A stretch of DNA of 5,655 bases. It comes from an uncultured Eubacteriales bacterium. Lineage in GTDB: Bacteria > Bacillota > Clostridia > Oscillospirales > Acutalibacteraceae. Location of the stretch: the NCBI GenBank assembly GCA_934667575.1, contig CAKUME010000088.1, forward strand, positions 1-5,655, read 5' to 3'. Below, piece after piece: positions 1 through 5,655 of this stretch (position 1 is the first letter of the stretch; each line of letters opens with the position of its first letter). The translations under genes and the position numbers were made by a program. The notes below the pieces were generated by a model. The model did no database searches, was not told the DNA's origin, and saw only the letters and a list, made by a program, of their open reading frames with translations.

Positions 1-1
1 G

Positions 2-70
2 TGCAGTCGCGCCGAGGGCGTGATTCTTGCGGTGGAGATCACTGCGGCGAAGGGAGCGGATGCAAAATGA
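2..70 (+). CDS. C-terminal tail of an unidentified upstream gene (5' end outside the window)
   Basis: Reading from position 2, an open frame of 22 codons runs from the window edge to a TGA at 68-70. Its end reads VILAVEITAAKGADAK, an alternation of hydrophobic and charged residues that looks like genuine protein. The TGA overlaps the ATG of the following lipoprotein gene as ATGA, the classic 4-base junction of translationally coupled genes. The SD-like AAGGGAG for the next gene lies inside this tail. Too little is visible to assign a family or function. The alternative is that this is non-coding leader, or that the lipoprotein frame extends upstream to a GTG at position 1. I favour a coupled upstream gene because the lipoprotein signal peptide fits the ATG at 67 so well. 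Confidence 0.55.
   Translation, partial: CSRAEGVILAVEITAAKGADAK
50..56 (+). promoter_or_regulatory. Ribosome binding site for the lipoprotein gene
   Basis: AAGGGAG lies 10 bases upstream of the ATG at 67, a suitable spacing for a Shine-Dalgarno box. It decides the start: the same frame is open upstream to a GTG at position 1, but translation from 67 gives a clean signal peptide. An ATG at 60-62 is in a different frame and sits too close to the box. Confidence 0.6.
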
Positions 71-480
71 AAAAGATCATAATGCTGATGGCGTTGGCAC
101 TGGCGGCAGCGCTGTGCACCGGCTGCGGCGGCCGCAGCGAAACCGCGGCCTGCCGCGCGCTGCTGAGCAGCCGGGTGGTTGCCGAAGCGTTGGACGGCAG
201 GCCGACGCCGGACGAAAAGCTCGTGCGCATCCAAACCGCCAATGCCGCCGAACTGGGCGGCACCGTTACCGTGCGCCGCACCGACAGCGGAACGGACGCG
301 GCACTGCCCGATTCCGGCACGCTCACCGTGGTCACATTCGGCGAATCGGGCGCAGCGCGCACTGCGTGCGTGCAGTTTTTTTGCGAAAATGGCACGGTGC
401 TCGGGTTCCGCATTGTGAACCGCGGTGCACCACAGGAATTCCCGGTGTTCCGCAGCAATCCCACGGCCGGAGAGGAATAA
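67..480 (+). CDS. Small predicted lipoprotein of unknown family
   Basis: This is a 137-residue protein starting MKKIIMLMALALAAALCTGC. It has a short Lys-Lys n-region, a hydrophobic core at residues 4-16, and a lipobox-like L-C-T-G-C that would place the lipidated cysteine at residue 20. That predicts export and anchoring to the outer face of the cytoplasmic membrane. The Cys at position -3 of the lipobox is not the usual Leu, so the lipobox is imperfect. After a Gly-Gly-Arg-Ser linker, the mature part of about 115 residues shows alternating hydrophobic strands (for example GTVTVRRT, SGTLTVVTF, CVQFFCENGTVLGFRIV), consistent with a small beta-rich domain. Further cysteines at residue 29 and in the CVQFFC segment could form disulfides. 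I do not recognise the family. The gene overlaps the preceding tail by 4 bases, so it is probably the last gene of a + strand operon. No enzymatic motif is visible. Confidence 0.8.
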   Translation: MKKIIMLMALALAAALCTGCGGRSETAACRALLSSRVVAEALDGRPTPDEKLVRIQTANAAELGGTVTVRRTDSGTDAALPDSGTLTVVTFGESGAARTACVQFFCENGTVLGFRIVNRGAPQEFPVFRSNPTAGEE

Positions 481-634
481 CGATCCGCGTGCGCCGGGCA
501 TCTTGCTGCGCCGAAATTCGGCTGCGGTTCGCCGATTATGCCCGTCCTGCGCCGTTCCGGTGGGACGCTGCGGCGATGTTTGCAGCGAACGTGAGCTGTT
601 TTTATCCGATGCAAACGCAGCAAAGCCCAGCCAA

Positions 635-666
635 AAGCGCCCCGGTTCCTGCGAGCCGGGGCGCTT
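635..666 (-). terminator. Intrinsic terminator of the GH2 operon
   Basis: The arms AAGCGCCCCGG (635-645) and CCGGGGCGCTT (656-666) are perfect 11-base complements. Three further inner pairs (one of them G-U) leave a CTGC loop, giving about 14 pairs. Read on the - strand, the hairpin starts 11 bases after the TAA of the 678-3461 gene and is followed by a short T run (GCGCTTTT). On the + strand the hairpin is followed by GCCTTGTGCC, with no T tract. It is therefore best oriented as a - strand terminator, though the stem may also slow convergent + strand transcription from the lipoprotein gene. Confidence 0.8.
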
Positions 667-677
667 GCCTTGTGCCA

Positions 678-3461
678 TTATTCCTGTGCCAGCGTGATGC
701 GCTTGCCGATGCCGTTGGGCTGCGGCGCACCGTCGCGCGCACGGAGCAGGAGCCGCAGCTCCGCCGATTCGCCGGGCTGCATCGGCAGCGGAATAACCGC
801 CGCGTCGCCGTTGGACGTGCCGCACGCCCAAATGCGCGCGCCGCGGAGCCAAAGCTCCGCTTCGGCGCAGCCCAGGCGAGCGAACGTGAGCGTGACGGGC
901 TTATCGGTGTGTCCGCCCGCGGGCACGCGCACCGGCAGGCGATAAAGCCGCCAGCCGTGGGTAAAGTCGGCTTGCAGCGCGCCGTTCTGCTCATCGAGCG
1001 TGAGCGCCGCAAACGAGTTCATGTCGTTGTCGGCATAAACGTGATTCGGGTCGGGGCGCTCGTCGAAGCAGCTCTGCGAGATCTGCACGCCCGTTACCGC
1101 GTGGCTCACGGTGCGATAAAGATAGTTCGGCTGCGGCACCTCGCGCACCGTGAACGTGACCGTTGCCGGGGCCAGCCCGGCGCTGCGGGCCGTGAGCGTG
1201 AGCGTTTTTGCGCCGGGGCGCGCCTGAATCAGCGCCTGGCACAGGCCGCAGTAAAGGCTGCGCGCGGGCAGCTGATCCGATTCGTGGCAGTTCGGGTCGC
1301 CGTTGCCCACGCCGAGCACAAAGCCGTCGCCCGACACCTCAAATGTGATCGCATTGGCTGCGGTGGGCACCCGGCGCCCCTGTGCGTCGGCGGCAAACAC
1401 CGTGACCGGCACCGTGTCTGCACCGTCGTTCGCGATCCAGTCGCGGTCGGGCTCCAGCCCCACCGCCACGGGCGCGCCGGTCGTCTGCTGCTCGTCGGCG
1501 CACACCGCGCGGCCGTCCCGGTAGCCCACCACGCGCAGCGTGCCCGGTTCAAACGCCACCTGCCATTCGCACGGCGCACACGCGTCCGACGGCTTGCGCC
1601 CGAGCGACCGGCCGTTGAGGAACAGCTCCGCTTCGGTGCAGTTGGAGGCGGTCATCACGCGCACCGTGTCGCCCGCCGCCCAGTTCCAGTGCGGCAGCAG
1701 GTGGATCATCGGCTCCTCCACAAAGCACGCGCGGTTTTGATAAAACGAATCCTTGGCAAAGCCGCAGGTGTCCATAATGCCGAACTGCGACGAGCACGAC
1801 GGCCAATTGAACGGCGTGGGTTCGCCGCGATAGTCGAAACCCGTCCAGATGAAAATGCCCGCCATATAGTCGTGGCTGCGCGTGAACGCCCATGTTTCGC
1901 GAATGGTTTGGCCCCACGGCACCACCTCTTCGTCGTAGTTGCTGAGCACATGCGCGTCGCGGTCGGTGCGGTAGCATCCGCGGGTGGTCACGGCGCTGTT
2001 GTTCTCCGAGCCGATGATCGGCTGGTGCGGAAACTGTGCGTGAATCGCGGCCAGATTGGGAATGCCGTAGTTCATGCCCGTCACATCCATTTCGAGCGCG
2101 GTGCCCTCGGGATGGAGCGAATCGTTGATCGCGCCGGTGAGCAGGCGGGTGTTGTCGAGCTTGCGCACGCAGCTCGCCATGCGGCGATAGATGGCGCGGC
2201 CTTCGGGGGTGCTTTGCAGCGGCTCCTCGTTGAACAGCGAATAAAACGCCACGCACGGATGGTTGCGGTCGCGGCGCACCATGTTTTCCACAAAGCCGAG
2301 CACCTCGGGCGAGCACTCAAACCGACGGTTTTCGTCCATCACGATCAGACCGTATTCATCGCACGCATCCAAAATTTCCTTTGCGGGCATATTGTGGGAG
2401 CAACGATAGGCGTTCACGCCCATTTCCTTGAGCCGCCGCACGCGGAAATACTGGATGGAATCGGGCACCGCCACGCCCACGCCCGCGTGATCCTGATGGC
2501 AGCACACGCCCTTGAGCTTCACAGGGCGGCCGTTGAGGAAAAAGCCCTTGTCGGCGTCGATGGCAATGGTGCGAAAGCCGAAGCGCGCGCAGTCGGCGTC
2601 CACGGGTTCCCCATTGCGGCAGAGCGTGACGCGCATTTCGTAGCGCTTGGGCGCGTCAATATCCCACCGGGTGGGGTTTTGCATCCGCAGCGTTTGGGTC
2701 ACGGCAGTGCGATCGTCGGCCGGGCACTGCGCCGGGGCCGATTCGCCTTCGGCCAGCACCGTGTCGCCGTCGCAGATCGCCGCGCGCACGGTAAATTCCG
2801 CCGGATCATACGCACGGTTCGCCACCGTGGTTTCGAGCTCAACCGTCCAGTCGTTTTCGGTGCCCGGCACCGGCTGCGGCTTCACCCAAAGGCCGTTGTG
2901 CGCAATGTGGAGCGGATCGGTGCAAATGAGGCGCACATGGCGGTAAATGCCCGCGCCCTCATACCACCAGCCCTCGGTGGACAGGCCGTCGATGTGCACG
3001 GCCAGGGTGTTGAGCGCGTCGCCAAACGCGGCGCGGTCGGTGATGTCGATTTCGAGCTCGGAATACGCGCTGAACAGCCGCCCCGCGATCGAGCCGTTGA
3101 AATAAACGGTGGACGCGACGCTCATGCCCTCGAACACAAGGGTCAAATTGCGACCGCGCAGCGATTCATCCAGCCGGAACGTTTTGCGGTACCAGCCGTT
3201 GCCACGGGTTTTATAGCCGTGCGAATGCAGGTTTTCGGGTGAAAAATCGGTTTCGCTGAGGTAATCGTGCGGCAGATCCACCGAGCGCCACGCCGAGTCG
3301 TCGAACCCGTTGCGTGCGGCGGGGCCGGGCGCATTGCCGGCCTTGGCGAGCTGGTAGCTGTCGCTGTGCGTTTTTTGCGCTTCCGTTTTTACTTCGCCAA
3401 AGTGAAATTTCCAGTCTTTATCCAAATTGAGCGTGATACGCGTTTTTTGCTGAGTTGTCAT
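678..3461 (-). CDS. Glycoside hydrolase family 2 enzyme, beta-galactosidase-like, with extra C-terminal module
   Basis: A complete 927-residue GH2 exo-glycosidase that likely removes terminal sugars (beta-galactose is the best general guess) from oligosaccharides. Seen in order: a sugar-binding jelly-roll (about 12-178; DLPHDY 62-67, GNGWYRKTF 87-95, EGAGIYR 168-174), an Ig-like sandwich (about 181-300), then a TIM barrel with FLNGRPVKLKG, HQDHAGVG (322-329) and MDE (375-377). The acid/base is Glu412 in FNEEP (codon 2226-2228). The nucleophile is Glu486 in IIGSENNS (codon 2004-2006). WTGFDYRGEPTPF (539-551) is typical of the barrel end. An Ig-like/DUF4982-type segment follows (about 590-660, with ELFLNGRSLGRK), then a second Ig-like domain (about 664-770) and a further 150-residue beta-rich module. 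There is no signal peptide, so a cytoplasmic location is inferred. No Asn-x-Lys beta-glucuronidase motif is evident. The start is the ATG at 3461; an ATG at 3467 is only 3 bases from the SD. It is the second gene of a pair and ends just before a terminator. Exact substrate is unknown. Confidence 0.93.
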   Translation of the reverse strand: MTTQQKTRITLNLDKDWKFHFGEVKTEAQKTHSDSYQLAKAGNAPGPAARNGFDDSAWRSVDLPHDYLSETDFSPENLHSHGYKTRGNGWYRKTFRLDESLRGRNLTLVFEGMSVASTVYFNGSIAGRLFSAYSELEIDITDRAAFGDALNTLAVHIDGLSTEGWWYEGAGIYRHVRLICTDPLHIAHNGLWVKPQPVPGTENDWTVELETTVANRAYDPAEFTVRAAICDGDTVLAEGESAPAQCPADDRTAVTQTLRMQNPTRWDIDAPKRYEMRVTLCRNGEPVDADCARFGFRTIAIDADKGFFLNGRPVKLKGVCCHQDHAGVGVAVPDSIQYFRVRRLKEMGVNAYRCSHNMPAKEILDACDEYGLIVMDENRRFECSPEVLGFVENMVRRDRNHPCVAFYSLFNEEPLQSTPEGRAIYRRMASCVRKLDNTRLLTGAINDSLHPEGTALEMDVTGMNYGIPNLAAIHAQFPHQPIIGSENNSAVTTRGCYRTDRDAHVLSNYDEEVVPWGQTIRETWAFTRSHDYMAGIFIWTGFDYRGEPTPFNWPSCSSQFGIMDTCGFAKDSFYQNRACFVEEPMIHLLPHWNWAAGDTVRVMTASNCTEAELFLNGRSLGRKPSDACAPCEWQVAFEPGTLRVVGYRDGRAVCADEQQTTGAPVAVGLEPDRDWIANDGADTVPVTVFAADAQGRRVPTAANAITFEVSGDGFVLGVGNGDPNCHESDQLPARSLYCGLCQALIQARPGAKTLTLTARSAGLAPATVTFTVREVPQPNYLYRTVSHAVTGVQISQSCFDERPDPNHVYADNDMNSFAALTLDEQNGALQADFTHGWRLYRLPVRVPAGGHTDKPVTLTFARLGCAEAELWLRGARIWACGTSNGDAAVIPLPMQPGESAELRLLLRARDGAPQPNGIGKRITLAQE

Positions 3462-3470
3462 TTGCATTTT

Positions 3471-3476
3471 CCTCCT
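3471..3476 (-). promoter_or_regulatory. Consensus Shine-Dalgarno box abutting the upstream stop codon
   Basis: On the - strand the junction reads GAATAAAGGAGG. The TAA stop of the upstream GH2 gene (3477-3479) is followed at once by AGGAGG. The box sits 9 bases before the ATG at 3461 but only 3 bases before an in-frame ATG at 3467, so spacing favours the ATG at 3461. A ribosome finishing the upstream gene would cover this site, suggesting coupled translation. Confidence 0.85.
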
Positions 3477-5655
3477 TTATTCTGCTTTTACCGCCGCCGT
3501 GCCCGCATGCAGGCCGGGCGCGCTCACCGTGAGCGTCACCGTGCCCGGCGCAGCCGTGCGCACCACCGCCACCGCGCGGCCGTGGTAGGCGTGGCAGGCG
3601 GGGGACGTGTAGGCGTCTTCATTGCAGGGGTCTTCGCTGAACACGCCCATGAGCTCGCCGCCGTCCACCGCGCAGACCAGCGCCGACCGGGCGTCGGGCA
3701 CGCGCGCGCCGTTTTCGTCGGTCACCGTGATGTCAAACCAGCACAAATCGCGGCGGTCGGCGCGCAGGGTGGGGGCTTCGGGCGAAACCTGCACGGCATA
3801 CGGCGCCGAAACCGTGTGCAGCGCCGCCTCGGCCACCACCTGGCCGCCGCGGATGGCCTGCGCAACGAGCGTGCCCGGCTCATAGGGGATCTGTACCCGC
3901 GCAATGGCTTCCACCGGGGCAGTGCGCGCCGCTTCGCGGCCGTTGAGCGTGAACACCACCTCGTCCGCCGTGGAATACACCTCCGCGGTGACCGGCACAC
4001 CGATGTAATTTTGCGGGAACGTCCAGGTGTCGAGCACGTCGTACCAATGCCAGCCCGTGCCGCTGAACGCTTCGCCGTTGTGCATCGGATGGGTGGTAAA
4101 AATGGCCAGCTCGGCGTCCGGTTTCCAGATCGCCGCGCGGAAATACGACTGCGGGCGGCGGTAGCCGCAAATGTCCAGATCGCCCTGATAACACATGCGG
4201 AACGGATAGCCCGCCAGGCTGATGCCCGAAATGTGCCCCTCGCGCGCCCACGCGAACCGCCCGGTGCCCGCTTCGCCCAGATTATCGTACGCCGTCCAGG
4301 TGAAGTCGCCGATCACATAGGGGTGCGCCGTCACCTGCGCCCACGATTTGTAAAAATTCAGCGCATGCGTTTCCGAGCCCCAGATCACGCGCTCCGGAAA
4401 GCGCGCATGGCTGGCTTCGTAGTGCTCAAACAAATAATTGTAGCCCACGATATCCAGCGGCGCCATATAGCCCGCCGTGCGGTCGGCAAACGATTCCGCG
4501 GTCAGCTGATCCCAAGCCTTGGGCGCCCCGAGCACTTGATCCACATAGGCCTTCGGCTCCAGCACCGTGGGTTCGGTTTGGCCCGGCTCCTGCACCGTGA
4601 GCAGCCCGCGCGTGCCAAATCCGCACACGCCCGAAGTCACCGGCCGGGTGGGGTCGTATCTGCGAATTTCGTCCGCAAGCTTTTGCGCCCACACCGCGCC
4701 GTCGGAGTTGCCGTCGCGCTCCACGATCTCGTTGCCGATGGAATAGGCGAGCACCGACGGATGGTTCCGGTCGCGCAGCACCATGTAGGCAATGTCGCGC
4801 GCCCACCAGTCGGCAAAAAACAGATGATAGTCGCAGCTGTTTTTCGCGTTGTTCCACATATCAAACGCTTCGTCCATCACGATCAGCCCCAGCCGGTCGC
4901 ACACCTCGAGCAGCGCGAGCGACGGGGGATTGTGCGCAATGCGCAGCGCGTTGTAGCCCGCCGCCTTCAGGCGCGCCGCCTTGCGCTCCTCGGCCGCCGG
5001 AAACGCCGCCGCGCCCAGCACGCCGTGGTCGTGGTGAATGCAGCCGCCGCGCAGCTTGATGGGTTCACCGTTGAGCCGCAGCCCGTCGGCCGCGCTCACG
5101 GTGAACACGCGGATGCCAAACGGCAGCTCCGCTTCGTCGGTGCACACGCCGTCCGCTTCCACGCGCGCGGTCAGCGTGTACAAATTCGGGTGCTCGGTGT
5201 CCCACAGCTTGGGCTGCGGCACCGCAAAGCGCAGCGCCGCCGGGGTTTTGCCGGCTTCCGCGTGCAGCGTGACCGTTTGCGTCAGTGCCTGCGCACGGTG
5301 CGCGTCGGCCAGCGTGACCGTGAGCGTCACATGGGCGGCGCGGTCGGCGGAGATCACGGCGTCCACCGCCACCTCGGCCAGCTCCGCATTCGCCGACACG
5401 GTGCGCACAAACAGGTCGCGCGGCTCAATGCGCACCGCGCCGCCCGTCCACAAAAACACATCGCGATACAATCCCGCGCCCGAATACCAGCGCGTGGAGG
5501 GCTGCATGTCGTTGGTGAGCACGCGAATGCGGTTGGGCGTCCCCGGCACCACGCGGCCGCTCACATCCACCAAAAACGGCGTGTGGCCGTGCGGATGCAG
5601 CGCGACCCAGTCCTCGTTAAAAAAATATTCGGCACAGCAATAGGCGCCGTCAAAA
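3477..5655 (-). CDS. Glycoside hydrolase family 2 enzyme (beta-galactosidase-like), N-terminus cut by the window edge
   Basis: The frame is open to the window edge. 725 residues are visible, beginning FDGAYCCAEYFFNEDW, which is mid jelly-roll. By comparison with family layout, roughly 80-110 N-terminal residues are missing. A TTG near 5573 is an internal Leu codon, not a start. Visible numbering: jelly-roll end with QPSTRWYSGAGLYRDVF (to about 70), Ig-like domain (about 75-178), then a TIM barrel with IHHDHG (about 205-210) and MDEAFDMW (about 259-266). The acid/base is Glu309 in SIGNEI (codon 4728-4730). The nucleophile is Glu428 in IWGSETH (codon 4371-4373). FTWTAYDNLGEAG is near 450-463. 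A DUF4982-like segment (about 532-613, with VVFTLNGREAART) and a C-terminal Ig-like domain (about 616-725) follow. Both catalytic Glu are present. The acid/base-to-nucleophile distance (119 residues) exceeds the 74 of its neighbour, so it is a different GH2 subgroup. It is the upstream partner of the operon. The operon promoter and any signal peptide lie outside the window. The substrate is not determinable here. Confidence 0.93.
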   Translation of the reverse strand, partial: FDGAYCCAEYFFNEDWVALHPHGHTPFLVDVSGRVVPGTPNRIRVLTNDMQPSTRWYSGAGLYRDVFLWTGGAVRIEPRDLFVRTVSANAELAEVAVDAVISADRAAHVTLTVTLADAHRAQALTQTVTLHAEAGKTPAALRFAVPQPKLWDTEHPNLYTLTARVEADGVCTDEAELPFGIRVFTVSAADGLRLNGEPIKLRGGCIHHDHGVLGAAAFPAAEERKAARLKAAGYNALRIAHNPPSLALLEVCDRLGLIVMDEAFDMWNNAKNSCDYHLFFADWWARDIAYMVLRDRNHPSVLAYSIGNEIVERDGNSDGAVWAQKLADEIRRYDPTRPVTSGVCGFGTRGLLTVQEPGQTEPTVLEPKAYVDQVLGAPKAWDQLTAESFADRTAGYMAPLDIVGYNYLFEHYEASHARFPERVIWGSETHALNFYKSWAQVTAHPYVIGDFTWTAYDNLGEAGTGRFAWAREGHISGISLAGYPFRMCYQGDLDICGYRRPQSYFRAAIWKPDAELAIFTTHPMHNGEAFSGTGWHWYDVLDTWTFPQNYIGVPVTAEVYSTADEVVFTLNGREAARTAPVEAIARVQIPYEPGTLVAQAIRGGQVVAEAALHTVSAPYAVQVSPEAPTLRADRRDLCWFDITVTDENGARVPDARSALVCAVDGGELMGVFSEDPCNEDAYTSPACHAYHGRAVAVVRTAAPGTVTLTVSAPGLHAGTAAVKAE

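Noticed and set aside
510..522. Small inverted repeat GCCGA/TCGGC in the convergent gap.
   Set aside because: Only 5 pairs with a 3-base loop. Such palindromes are expected by chance in GC-rich DNA.
566..603. Possible + strand terminator: stem CGCTGC/GCAGCG (566-571 with 582-587), or CAGC/GCTG (583-586 with 595-598), followed by TTTTT at 599-603.
   Set aside because: The longer stem ends 11 bases before the T run, and the stem adjacent to the T run is only 4 pairs. It is too weak to call.
27..3242. A 1071-codon open frame on the + strand covering almost the whole downstream GH2 gene antisense.
   Set aside because: Its product is Arg/His/Ala-rich low-complexity text without recognisable domains. 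It runs through the lipoprotein gene and the terminator hairpin and has no SD at its start. It follows from the GC-rich third positions of the GH2 gene on the other strand, which does show conserved motifs.
885..5340. Recurring GTGAGCGT / CGTGACCGT-like words across the GH2 genes.
   Set aside because: They are the reverse complement of codons for Thr-Leu-Thr-Val strands in beta-sandwich domains, not a DNA repeat or binding-site array.
5571..5573. TTG codon as the start of the upstream GH2 gene.
   Set aside because: The frame stays open to the window edge and the upstream residues (FDGAYCCAEYFF and on) are typical GH2 jelly-roll sequence, so this is an internal Leu.
5038..5643. A 201-codon + strand open frame opposite the upstream GH2 gene.
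   Set aside because: Ser/Ala/Thr/Arg-rich sequence without domains, antisense to conserved GH2 coding sequence. It is a codon-bias shadow.

Overview
The window looks like chromosomal DNA from a GC-rich, gut-type Clostridia (Oscillospiraceae/Ruminococcaceae-like). This is inferred from strong G/C use at third codon positions, consensus AGGAGG ribosome binding sites, a small lipoprotein, and two GH2 glycosidases of the kind common in gut Firmicutes. The species cannot be named from the sequence.

Layout. Positions 1-480 are read on the + strand. The last 22 codons of an unidentified gene end in a TGA at 68-70, and that TGA overlaps the ATG (67-69) of a small predicted lipoprotein of unknown family (67-480). 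A 197-base convergent gap (481-677) follows. It holds one strong hairpin (635-666), placed to terminate transcripts arriving on the - strand. The rest of the window (678-5655) is a - strand operon of two glycoside hydrolase family 2 enzymes. The upstream gene (3477 to beyond 5655) has lost its N-terminus at the window edge. The downstream gene (678-3461) is complete at 927 residues. The SD box of the downstream gene directly abuts the stop codon of the upstream gene, so the two are almost certainly co-transcribed and probably translationally coupled.

How they work together. Both GH2 proteins keep the GH2 acid/base Asn-Glu motif and a Gly-Ser-Glu nucleophile motif, so both look catalytically competent. 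They share the order jelly-roll, Ig-like, TIM barrel, Ig-like/DUF4982-type, Ig-like, but differ clearly in the barrel. The downstream enzyme also carries an extra C-terminal beta-rich module. The complete enzyme has no signal peptide, so it probably acts in the cytoplasm on imported oligosaccharides. A beta-galactosidase-type exo-activity is the best general guess. Neither protein shows an obvious Asn-x-Lys beta-glucuronidase signature after the nucleophile. The + strand lipoprotein pair is convergent to the operon and has no visible functional tie to it.

I found no RNA gene, mobile element, CRISPR array or clearly novel system. The window reads as an ordinary carbohydrate-utilisation locus next to an uncharacterised lipoprotein.
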